From NCBI GenBank assembly GCA_017550445.1, contig JAFZOV010000140.1, positions 1-41,693 on the forward strand: 41,693 bases of DNA. Reading direction: 5' to 3'. Origin of the DNA: Fibrobacter sp. (GTDB lineage Bacteria; Fibrobacterota; Fibrobacteria; Fibrobacterales; Fibrobacteraceae). The position numbers and the translations under genes are program-made. Positions 27,636 through 35,206 of the stretch are shown here, piece after piece (the first letter of the stretch is position 1; the number at the start of each line of letters is the position of its first letter). The notes under the pieces are model-generated. The model saw only the letters and a program-made list of their open reading frames with translations, was not told the DNA's origin and did no database searches.

Positions 27636-28355
27636 ATGGTCAAGACGGCTGTCATCATGGCGGCGGGAATGGGAACCCGCTTCGGCAAGTACACCGAGAC
27701 CATTCCCAAGGGATTTATCGAATGCGGCGACCTTTCCATGGTCGAACGCAGCATCAGGACCCTGCTTGCTTGCGGTATCGAACGCATTGTTATCGGTACG
27801 GGCTACCACAAGGAAAAATACGAAGCCCTCAAGGCGACTTACCCGCAAATCGAATGCGTGTTCAGCCCGCGCTATGCCGAGACCAACAGCATGTACACGC
27901 TGTACAACTGCCGCGACGTCATCGGCGACGATGACTTCTTGCTTTTGGAATCGGACCTCGTTTTCGAGAAAAAGGCCATCACCTCTCTCCTTGAATGCCC
28001 CGAACCCACCATCATGCTCATTACGCCTGTGACCAAGTTCCAGGACCAGTACTACGTGGAATTCGGCGAAGGTGGCCGCCTCACCATGTGTTCTACCGAC
28101 AAGACGAAACTTGACGCAAAGGGCGAACTGGTGGGCATCCACAAGCTTTCGAACGTGTTCTACAAGGCCATGTGCGAAGATTACGCCGACAAGGTCGACG
28201 AAAAGCCGAAGCTGGGTTATGAATACGAACTTTTGACGATGTCGCAAGAGAAGATGAAAGTGTTCGTGCTCAAGGTGGATGGCCTCAAGTGGTACGAGAT
28301 CGATGATGTAGACGACCTCGCCTACGCAGAAAAGAACATCCTCCAGTATCTTTAA
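27636..28355 (+). CDS. LicC/PntC-like nucleotidyltransferase, probable CTP:2-aminoethylphosphonate cytidylyltransferase
   Basis: The 239-residue protein is a MobA/LicC-type nucleotidyltransferase: AVIMAAGMGTRFGKY, I-P-K-G-F (Lys25), NSMYTLYNCRD and LLLESDLVFE. LicC activates phosphocholine with CTP; related PntC domains activate 2-AEP to CMP-AEP. Here it sits between the decarboxylase and the 2-AEP transaminase, which makes CMP-AEP synthesis the most economical role. It gains weight because the N-terminal transferase-like domain of the PEP mutase has lost a catalytic His. The ribosome site is GAGGAAG. CDP-choline-type chemistry is the alternative. Confidence 0.82.
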   Translation: MVKTAVIMAAGMGTRFGKYTETIPKGFIECGDLSMVERSIRTLLACGIERIVIGTGYHKEKYEALKATYPQIECVFSPRYAETNSMYTLYNCRDVIGDDDFLLLESDLVFEKKAITSLLECPEPTIMLITPVTKFQDQYYVEFGEGGRLTMCSTDKTKLDAKGELVGIHKLSNVFYKAMCEDYADKVDEKPKLGYEYELLTMSQEKMKVFVLKVDGLKWYEIDDVDDLAYAEKNILQYL

Positions 28356-28380
28356 GAAAAAGTTTTAAAGGACTCTAGTT

Positions 28381-29499
28381 ATGGAACCGATAAAGAGAAA
28401 CGTGTTGCTGAACCCCGGCCCCGCCACCACCACCGATACGGTAAAGTACGCCCAGGTGGTTCCGGATATTTGCCCCCGTGAAAAGGCTTTTGCCGGCCTC
28501 ATGAAAGGCCTTCGCGAAGACCTGCTCAAGGTGGTGCATGCCCCTGCCGACCAGTACACTTCCGTTCTCTTCTGCGGATCGGGCACCATCAATATCGACG
28601 TGTGCATCAACTCGCTGGTTCCCGAGGGCAAGAAGATTCTCGTGGTGAACAACGGTGCCTACAACTCCCGCGCTGTCGAAGTCTGCGAGATGTACCACCT
28701 GCCGCATATCAACCTCAAGTCGAGCGTGTTCGAACGCCCGGACCTTGCCGCTGTCGAGAAGACTTTGCAGGAAAACCCGGATGTGGCCGTGGTTTACTGC
28801 TGCCACCACGAAACGGGTACAGGCGTGCTGAACCCCATCCGCGAAATCGGTGCATTGGCGCATAAGCACGGCGCGATTTTTATCACCGATACCACTTCGA
28901 CGCTGGGCATGATTCCGCTTGACGTGGTGAAGGACAATGTGGACTTCTGCATGGCCTCTGCCCAGAAGGGGCTCATGGCTATGTCCGGTCTCTCCTTTGT
29001 AATCGGTCGCAAGGACATCATCGAGAAGTCCAAGGACTATCCGACCCGTTCCTACTACTGCAACCTTTACCTGCAATATTCCTTCTTCGAGAAGACCGGC
29101 GAAATGCACTTCACTCCGCCGGTACAGACCATCTACGCCACCATCCAGGCGCTCAAGGAATACTTTGCCGAAGGCGAAACTGCGAAGTTCGCCCGCCACC
29201 GCCGCGTTTACGAGGCCATCCGCAAGGGCGTTGCCGAGTTGGGCTTCGATACCGTCATCGACCCGGCCATTGAATCGGGCCTCGTTGTTTCCGTCAAGTA
29301 CCCCGAAGACCCGAACTGGGATTTCGAGAAGGTACATGACTACTGCTACGACCGTGGCTTCACGATTTATCCGGGCAAGATTTCGACGACGAATACCTTC
29401 CGCCTCTGTGCCCTCGGCGCAATTGACGTGAAGGATATCGAAGATTTCTTCAAGGTGCTCGGAGAGGCGCTTGAACATTTTAACGTAAAGCTGAAGTAG
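28381..29499 (+). CDS. 2-aminoethylphosphonate transaminase (PhnW/AepZ type)
   Basis: In this context the PLP enzyme should aminate phosphonoacetaldehyde to 2-aminoethylphosphonate. The 372-residue sequence opens with RNVLLNPGPATTTDTVK, the standard PhnW start. It then shows FCGSGTINIDVC, CCHHETGTGVLNP, FITDTTSTLGMIP and ASAQKGLMA with Schiff-base Lys196. PhnW also works in degradation, but no phosphonatase (PhnX) is present and the PEP mutase and decarboxylase are adjacent, so synthesis is favoured. It lies 25 nt after the nucleotidyltransferase, with AAAGGA as ribosome site. Confidence 0.92.
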   Translation: MEPIKRNVLLNPGPATTTDTVKYAQVVPDICPREKAFAGLMKGLREDLLKVVHAPADQYTSVLFCGSGTINIDVCINSLVPEGKKILVVNNGAYNSRAVEVCEMYHLPHINLKSSVFERPDLAAVEKTLQENPDVAVVYCCHHETGTGVLNPIREIGALAHKHGAIFITDTTSTLGMIPLDVVKDNVDFCMASAQKGLMAMSGLSFVIGRKDIIEKSKDYPTRSYYCNLYLQYSFFEKTGEMHFTPPVQTIYATIQALKEYFAEGETAKFARHRRVYEAIRKGVAELGFDTVIDPAIESGLVVSVKYPEDPNWDFEKVHDYCYDRGFTIYPGKISTTNTFRLCALGAIDVKDIEDFFKVLGEALEHFNVKLK

Positions 29500-29509
29500 A
29501 GATATTGCC

Positions 29510-30532
29510 ATGGGACAGCTGTCGATATGCATTTGTGGTGGTGGCGGATTAGGCCACACGTGTGCTGGTGTGTTGTCGTCGCATGAAAATGTGACGGTCA
29601 ATATGTTTACACAGCGCCCTGAAAAGTGGCAGAAAAATTTTGTTATCAATGCTCCCGATGGGAAAAAATTCAACGGGATGCTAAATGCCGTCTCGAATAA
29701 TCCTGCCGAGGTGATCCCGCAGAGCGATATCGTGTTCCTGTGCGTTCCTTCGTTCTTGGTGGAACAAACTCTTCTGCAGATTAAACCTTATTTGAACGAG
29801 CGCCAGATTGTCGGAACGGTCGTTTCTAATTCAGGATTCTTCCTGTATTGCCACAAGCATTTCCCTTCGACGGCAAAATTGTTCGGTTTTCAGCGTGTGC
29901 CGTATGTGTCGCGCGTTGTGGAATACGGCAAGGAGGCGAACCTCCTCGGTTATCGCCCAGAACTGTTTGCGGCTCTCGAAAATATTGATAACCGCGAAGA
30001 ATTTAGGCAACTGCTCGAAGAATTGTTTTTGGAAAAGACGACTCTCGTAGATACATTTTACGAAGTGACTCTGAGCAACAGTAACCCTATTTTGCATACT
30101 GGTCGCCTTTATACGATGTGGAAGGATTGGGGCGGTAAACCGTTTGATCGTTGCAGCTTGTTTTATAAGGAATGGACAGAAAGTGCTTCGGAACTTGAAA
30201 TCCAGATGGATGCAGAGTTCTTTGCGCTCTTGAAAAAACTGAAGGTCAATACCGAAAAAATCGAAACCTTGCTTGTCCATTACGAATCGACTGATGCGAA
30301 GTCGATGACTCGAAAGATTCAGACAATTGAATCTTTATCGACGATTCTTTCACCGATGAAGCAACTGCCCGAAGGCGGCTGGGTGCCGGATTATACGAGT
30401 CGTTATTTTACGGAAGATTTTCCTTTTGGTCTGAAGGCCATTCACGATCTTGCCAAAGAAAACGATGTGCCTGCTCCCCATATCGACAAGGTGTTTGAAT
30501 GGGGAATGTCTAAGTGCCAGAAAAATTCGTAG
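29510..30532 (+). CDS. Opine-dehydrogenase-like NAD(P)-dependent enzyme
   Basis: The 340-residue protein begins ICICGGGGLGHTCAGVL, a Rossmann nucleotide motif like that of glycerol-3-phosphate and opine dehydrogenases. The C-terminal half contains LSNSNPILHTGRLY with His196, which corresponds in form to the catalytic-His region of octopine dehydrogenases. These enzymes reductively join an amine to a 2-oxo acid. It directly follows the 2-AEP transaminase (10-nt gap), so 2-AEP or another headgroup amine is a plausible substrate. A ketopantoate-reductase-like or G3P-dehydrogenase-like role is less likely because of the NP-x2-H motif. The product is unproven. Confidence 0.72.
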   Translation: MGQLSICICGGGGLGHTCAGVLSSHENVTVNMFTQRPEKWQKNFVINAPDGKKFNGMLNAVSNNPAEVIPQSDIVFLCVPSFLVEQTLLQIKPYLNERQIVGTVVSNSGFFLYCHKHFPSTAKLFGFQRVPYVSRVVEYGKEANLLGYRPELFAALENIDNREEFRQLLEELFLEKTTLVDTFYEVTLSNSNPILHTGRLYTMWKDWGGKPFDRCSLFYKEWTESASELEIQMDAEFFALLKKLKVNTEKIETLLVHYESTDAKSMTRKIQTIESLSTILSPMKQLPEGGWVPDYTSRYFTEDFPFGLKAIHDLAKENDVPAPHIDKVFEWGMSKCQKNS

Positions 30533-30544
30533 TCGCGTAGAACA

Positions 30545-31600
30545 ATGAAAATTGTACATCTTTTATGGGGACTTTCAAACGGCGGTGTTGAAAACATGCT
30601 GGTCGATATTGTCAACCAGCAAATTGATGGTAACGAAATATCGTTAATTGTGATTAATGATAAAATTGAAGAATCTATTGTCGCCCGCCTTGACAAGCGA
30701 GTTCGCATTTACCGTTGCGGAAGGCTTGTTCACAGCAAAAATCCGTTGCCTCTATTAAAGCTGAATTATTATTTGATTCGTTTGCGCCCCGAAATAGTCC
30801 ATATCCATTACGACGACATGGCTCGTTTTATTTTTTGGGAAAAAAAGTTGGTCCGTACCATTCACAATACGACGAACGACTTCAACGAGTTCAAGTATTA
30901 CAAGGTCTGCTATGCTATTTCGAAAGCCGTACAAGATGAATGGAAACGGGCTGGGAAGGAAACGGTTCTTGTTGAAAACGGAATCCCTTGCGATAGCATC
31001 AATTATTCGCGGAATGGCCTTTTTAATGACGGGCTACTGCATTTTGTTCAGGTTTCTCGATTGTATATCAAGCAGAAAGGCCAAGATATTTTATTGAAAG
31101 CCCTTGCAAATATTAAGAAGAACAATCTCTGCGAAATGAACTTTAAAATGCATTTGATTGGAGATGGTTCTAGCAAGGACTTGTTGCAAGAAATGGCGAA
31201 ATCGCTAGACATTGACGACATCGTTGTGTTCGATGGAAACAAGCCCCGCGAATGGGTTTATGAAAACTTGTGCAATTTCGATTTGTTTATCCAGCCGTCG
31301 CGTTACGAGGGATTTGGACTTACGGTTGCCGAGGCTATGGTAGCAAGGGTGCCCGTACTTTCAAGCAATATCGAAGGCCCAGTCGAAATAATGACGGTAA
31401 ATGAGGCTGGCAAGAACCGCCTGGTGGGCTATACCTTTGAACTTGAAAATCCCGAAGATCTTGCTGCAAAAATTGCTGATTTCGTCAAGAACGGTCGCGA
31501 TGACGCTCTTGTCGAATTGGGCCGCCGTCATGTCATCGAAAATTACAGCATCAGGAATACGGCGTTGCGTTACTTGGAAGAGTACCGCAAGATTGTGTAA
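30545..31600 (+). CDS. GT4 family glycosyltransferase
   Basis: The 351-residue protein begins MKIVHLLWGLSNGGVENMLVD, a typical GT4 N-terminus with the GGVE acceptor loop. The donor domain carries VSRLYIKQKGQDILL, LIGDGSSKDLL and QPSRYEGFGLTVAEAM, the EGFGLTVAEA form of the E-x7-E motif. It is the last gene of the aminoethylphosphonate operon and is more AT-rich than the four upstream enzymes. It may add the sugar that carries the headgroup. It converges on the CotH gene with a 12-nt gap. Confidence 0.9.
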   Translation: MKIVHLLWGLSNGGVENMLVDIVNQQIDGNEISLIVINDKIEESIVARLDKRVRIYRCGRLVHSKNPLPLLKLNYYLIRLRPEIVHIHYDDMARFIFWEKKLVRTIHNTTNDFNEFKYYKVCYAISKAVQDEWKRAGKETVLVENGIPCDSINYSRNGLFNDGLLHFVQVSRLYIKQKGQDILLKALANIKKNNLCEMNFKMHLIGDGSSKDLLQEMAKSLDIDDIVVFDGNKPREWVYENLCNFDLFIQPSRYEGFGLTVAEAMVARVPVLSSNIEGPVEIMTVNEAGKNRLVGYTFELENPEDLAAKIADFVKNGRDDALVELGRRHVIENYSIRNTALRYLEEYRKIV

Positions 31601-31612
31601 GCGTCGGACGCG

Positions 31613-32839
31613 CTACAGGTGCGCGTCAATCCATTCCATCCGTTGCTTAATCCAACTGTTTAACGAGTCTATGGCCTCGTCGTAGCTTTTATAGGCTTCC
31701 TTGTAGGTCCAATTTTCGGTGTTTTCAAGGACAGGCCAACGCTTGAATTCGTTTTTGGTGGCGGGCGATATTTCTCTACCGTATTTGACGATGGAATCAG
31801 GGAGAGTCGCTAAGAAGGCGTGGTGCTCTTTCCAGTAATCCGTAGCGCTTTGCCAGTATTTAGAATGCTTGAATATAAGCCCGTTCCAGCCACTATTGCG
31901 TATGTACCAGTCGGTTACGGTCCGGAGCGAGTCTACTTCCCAGTTCCCGTAGGCGACATCGAAATCCCAGACAGGGCCGAGGCGGATGGGTTCGCCGCTT
32001 TGCCAGGTTATGTAGATGCTGCGTCTAAAGGCTCCGTCCGTATTCTTGGAGAGTTCTTGGATCCAGTAATAGCGAAGGTAGTCTTCAAAATCGAGATAGT
32101 CCGAAATATGGTTCTCGGAATCGCCATCCGACAAGGAATTTTCAAATTTGCTCAAGACGTCTTTGATAAGTTGCGATGCAGAGTCATTTGGGGCTTTGGG
32201 AAACTTGATACAGAAAGTAGTGCCTTGCTCGGTAACGACAAAGTTTTCGCCGCCGTGTTCGGTAGGGCCTCTTTCAAGCAAAAAGGAACTATCTGTTTTG
32301 GCTATGTTTATGCGGTGCTTGCCGACCTTGACTGATTCTGTGAGTTGATAGATTCCTTGGTATTGTCTGTTAAGATAAAGTTCAACGAAGGTGCTTCGGG
32401 GCGTATATTCGTCACCGAGCCAACCTGCGAGTTTGTGTGTAATAAAGTTTTTGAGGAGCGTCTTGTCGGCGGAATTGGCAATGAGCACCCAGTCTCTGTC
32501 TTTGGGCATGCCGAACAAAGCCTGCTTGTCGGCAAATTCAATCTTGTAGCTAGGCTTGGGCATTCCTGTAAAGCTTGAATTCCCGCGGCCCCGGATTGTC
32601 AACTCCAGAACGTCGCTTTCGGGGGAATCTTTTCCATAAACTTGTAATTTTGCGGGGAGTTCCATCTTGCGGTCGCGGATTTGGGCAAAATCTTCTGTTT
32701 CTATGACTAGCCGTGGAATGCTTGCATAGGGGAATTCTGAATCATCTAGTGTCAAAACGGAGGGATTGCTTTCGGTGTCGTTCCATACGCAGGAACAGAG
32801 AAAAAGGCAAAGTAAAGCTGTAGCAATCCGAAATACCAT
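31613..32839 (-). CDS. CotH-kinase-family lipoprotein
   Basis: The 408-residue protein has a lipoprotein signal ending F-L-C-S-C (Cys17). The CotH domain spans nearly all the rest: LTIRGRGNSSF (near 88), PSYKIEFADKQALFG, DWVLIANSADKTLLKNF, FVELYLNRQYQGIYQL, and GPVWDFDVAYGN near residue 300. CotH kinases phosphorylate secreted proteins in spore coats; the role in Gram-negative surface glycan loci is unknown. Both this protein and the larger one at 8774-11557 are predicted lipoproteins, so the substrates would be extracytoplasmic. It is divergent from the GDSL lipoprotein gene. Confidence 0.88.
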   Translation of the reverse strand: MVFRIATALLCLFLCSCVWNDTESNPSVLTLDDSEFPYASIPRLVIETEDFAQIRDRKMELPAKLQVYGKDSPESDVLELTIRGRGNSSFTGMPKPSYKIEFADKQALFGMPKDRDWVLIANSADKTLLKNFITHKLAGWLGDEYTPRSTFVELYLNRQYQGIYQLTESVKVGKHRINIAKTDSSFLLERGPTEHGGENFVVTEQGTTFCIKFPKAPNDSASQLIKDVLSKFENSLSDGDSENHISDYLDFEDYLRYYWIQELSKNTDGAFRRSIYITWQSGEPIRLGPVWDFDVAYGNWEVDSLRTVTDWYIRNSGWNGLIFKHSKYWQSATDYWKEHHAFLATLPDSIVKYGREISPATKNEFKRWPVLENTENWTYKEAYKSYDEAIDSLNSWIKQRMEWIDAHL

Positions 32840-32849
32840 AGTTAAAATT

Positions 32850-32879
32850 TAAAAATAAGTAATGATAATTTTTTTCCAA
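32850..32879 (-). promoter_or_regulatory. Candidate promoter of the CotH gene
   Basis: On the minus strand TTG (complement of 32877-32879), 19 nt, and TATTTTTA (complement of 32850-32857) resemble the TTG / TAnnTTTG pattern, with one mismatch in the last base. The box ends 10 nt before the ATG at 32839. The 84-nt region is extremely AT-rich, so chance matches are likely. Confidence 0.25.
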
Positions 32880-32923
32880 GAATGTCGGTTTGTGTTTTTT
32901 TATTAAATTATAAAATTGTAAAA

Positions 32924-33514
32924 ATGCTGAAAAGATTATATTGCCTGCTGTTATTAGGTGTTTTTGTTGCGTGTGATATCGATGAAAATCGCTCCCGTGC
33001 TTGTTTTATAGGTGATTCCATTACGTATCAGTGGGATTTGGAGTTTTTTTTCCCTCATTTGGTGCCGTTAAAGCATGCGGAGAATGGAGCGACTATTCAA
33101 GATTTGGACGACTGGAACCTTGACGAGTGTCGGGGAATTCCCTCAGTTATTTTGATGGGTACTAACAATCTAGGTGTTTTTTTTGAAGATTCTAGCATGA
33201 ATGATTTTTTAAAGGATTATTTTTCTCGGATAGAAAGGATTCAGGCAGACCCGTTGGTAGTAGTGTCGATTCTTCCGAGAAATTTCGAACGCAAACAGGA
33301 CCAGAGTACAAATAGGGCTATTTTGAATGTGAATCGCGAAATAGAAAAAGGATTGGATTCGTTGAAGGGTAACTATGAATATCTGAACGTTTTTCCGCTT
33401 TTCCTGGATGATGATTTTAATGTGAGAATGGACTTGTTTAAGGATGGCTTGCATCCGAATATTGCGGGGCAGGAAATCTTGACGTCTGAGGTTATGAAAA
33501 AATTAAGGTTATGA
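32924..33514 (+). CDS. SGNH/GDSL-type lipoprotein hydrolase
   Basis: I choose the ATG at 32924 (196 residues), because it begins a clean lipoprotein signal ending V-F-V-A-C (Cys17); an ATG at 32882 would add 14 residues before it. The SGNH blocks are present: F-I-G-D-S with nucleophile Ser32, ENGA (block II), G-T-N-N (block III, Asn81), and D-G-L-H-P-N with Asp174 and His177. SGNH hydrolases often remove acetyl or other acyl groups from glycans. With an acyltransferase-3 gene two genes downstream, it may tune glycan O-acylation at the surface. A TAAAATTG box (32911-32918) lies 5 nt before the ATG. Very AT-rich. Confidence 0.82.
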   Translation: MLKRLYCLLLLGVFVACDIDENRSRACFIGDSITYQWDLEFFFPHLVPLKHAENGATIQDLDDWNLDECRGIPSVILMGTNNLGVFFEDSSMNDFLKDYFSRIERIQADPLVVVSILPRNFERKQDQSTNRAILNVNREIEKGLDSLKGNYEYLNVFPLFLDDDFNVRMDLFKDGLHPNIAGQEILTSEVMKKLRL

Positions 33515-34107
33515 AGAAAGCTTTTATTTGTTTATTGCTGGCTGTTGTTTCGGCATTTCCTGTAGATGGCGAGTTCTTTGTTGGAATGCGTAACCAGCGC
33601 TTTCTTTTTACGGGTTTACAGCATGGACCGTATGGCGTTGTGTATGAGCAGTCTCTTTTGAATCAGGACCCCGAACAGCAACATGGAAGATTGTGGCTAT
33701 ATGCCGAATACTCCTTGCCGCTATCTGTGACTCTCTGGTATGCTCTATATGGTGAAATGCAGTATGATTTGGACTATTATGAATATGGTGGCGAACTTGC
33801 TTTGCAATGGGCTCCCAAAAAGTTTTTTCAATTGAAAGTGTGCTATAGGCCCTTCTATGATAGTGATTATCTTGTTAAACATGGATACCTCCTAAAATTG
33901 TATTCGCAACCATTTAAGGATGTTGGATTTTTTGTGGGGGTGAAAAATATGCCTGATTATCGAAATGTCGAACGTCGTTTCTTTGGGGGAGCGCTTTTTG
34001 ATGTGGGGCGCTTGGTTGTCTACCCTGAAATTTCAACCCCTGTTCATGGCAGTTTTGAATGGACCCGTGTTAATTTAAACTTTGTTTATCGGTATGATTT
34101 TAATTAA
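33511..34107 (+). CDS. Exported protein, probably a small outer-membrane beta-barrel
   Basis: I do not recognise a family. The 198-residue product starts with a Sec signal (MKKAFICLLLAVVSAFPVDG). The rest is rich in alternating aromatic and polar residues (LWLYAEYSLPLSVTLWYALYG; FQLKVCYRPFYDSDYL), and the protein ends with alternating residues and an aromatic near the C-terminus (VNLNFVYRYDFN). This pattern is typical of outer-membrane beta-strands. It overlaps the GDSL gene by 4 nt (ATGA), so the two are translated together. A role beside the GDSL enzyme in the outer membrane is an inference. Confidence 0.65.
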   Translation: MKKAFICLLLAVVSAFPVDGEFFVGMRNQRFLFTGLQHGPYGVVYEQSLLNQDPEQQHGRLWLYAEYSLPLSVTLWYALYGEMQYDLDYYEYGGELALQWAPKKFFQLKVCYRPFYDSDYLVKHGYLLKLYSQPFKDVGFFVGVKNMPDYRNVERRFFGGALFDVGRLVVYPEISTPVHGSFEWTRVNLNFVYRYDFN

Positions 34108-34138
34108 ACTTTGTCTCAAATTTTATTGTTTGTAAAGG

Positions 34139-35191
34139 ATGGACAAACTGATGACTTATGACATTTTATTGACGATAGTGCCAATGGTGGCGTTATTGGT
34201 TGCCGTTCTGTGGAAAAGTTCATCAAACGATGGCTCGTTTTCGTTTGATAAGAATTTTACCGGTGTCCTTAAGGGCGTGAGCGCGATTATTGTTGTTTTT
34301 GTGCATGTTCCGGAAGCTTATCATAACCCCGGCCAAAGGCTTATCATGTGTTTTGGTTTTGTTGCGGTGACGGTGTTCTTTATGATTTCGGCGTACGGGA
34401 TGCTTTTTTCGGTGAACAAGAATGAAGAAAAATATTTGTCTCATTTTTGGCGTAACCGGCTTGCAAGCTTGCTGATTCCCTGCCTGTTAATCCATTTGGT
34501 TGGAATTGTATTCAAGACAATTCAAGGTCGTGATTTTTCTGTTATTCACTACTTGATTAGCTTGCCTGGGTATGTATGGGTTTTGCTTCAATATTGCTTG
34601 CTGTTTTTCGTTGTAATGTTGTGCCGGCAAAAATTTCGGTTGAGTTTCAGGTTGTGCCATGTGTTGATGGTGCTGGCAATTACCGGGTCGAGCCTGTATC
34701 TGTATTTGTCTTCTCCAGATGCCGAGAATTCTTCGCAAATGGGGTGGTGCTATGAGCGAATGGGCTTAGTGTGGGGGACTCTTCTATTTGTGTTTTTTCC
34801 AAGGGTTGCGAATTTTATGCGCCAGAGGTGGGTTGCAAAAACGGCTGTACTGGGGCTGCTGTCTTTGGCTTTAGGGGTTGCATATGTGCTCAATAAGCAC
34901 ATATGGTTTTATGGGGAGTATCTTTTAAAGATAGTCCTTGGCTTTGTAATTATTTCGTTTGTTCTGTTCTTGGCGAAGAAAAGAACTTTTGGTAATGCGG
35001 TAATCAATCATTTGGGATTGATTTCGTATGAAATATATTTGTCACATGAATTGGTAATGTCCATTGTAGCGAGCTATTTCCCGTCAATCTCGAGCGGGCT
35101 ATTTGTGTGCGCTACATTGGCATTTACCATATTGCTGAGCTCGTTTGTTCATGTGCTGTCGGCAAAAATGGTTTCTTTTGTGCGAGCGTAA
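34139..35191 (+). CDS. Acyltransferase-3 family membrane protein
   Basis: The 350-residue protein has about ten helices and the acyltransferase-3 pattern: LKGVSAIIVVFVH with the probable catalytic His56, FFMISAYGM, HFWRNRLASLLIP, and near the end LISYEIYLSHELV. Members transfer acetyl or succinyl groups to sugars on the periplasmic side. The likely target is the glycan made by this locus. An ATG at 34151 follows AAAGGA at better spacing and would remove only four residues. Composition is AT-rich. It converges on the Wzc-like gene. Confidence 0.85.
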   Translation: MDKLMTYDILLTIVPMVALLVAVLWKSSSNDGSFSFDKNFTGVLKGVSAIIVVFVHVPEAYHNPGQRLIMCFGFVAVTVFFMISAYGMLFSVNKNEEKYLSHFWRNRLASLLIPCLLIHLVGIVFKTIQGRDFSVIHYLISLPGYVWVLLQYCLLFFVVMLCRQKFRLSFRLCHVLMVLAITGSSLYLYLSSPDAENSSQMGWCYERMGLVWGTLLFVFFPRVANFMRQRWVAKTAVLGLLSLALGVAYVLNKHIWFYGEYLLKIVLGFVIISFVLFLAKKRTFGNAVINHLGLISYEIYLSHELVMSIVASYFPSISSGLFVCATLAFTILLSSFVHVLSAKMVSFVRA

Positions 35192-35206
35192 CCCTAAAGA
35201 TGCAGG

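Noticed and set aside
28381..29499. 2-AEP transaminase as part of phosphonate degradation
   Set aside because: No phosphonatase (PhnX) or C-P lyase gene is present, while PEP mutase and decarboxylase are immediately upstream.
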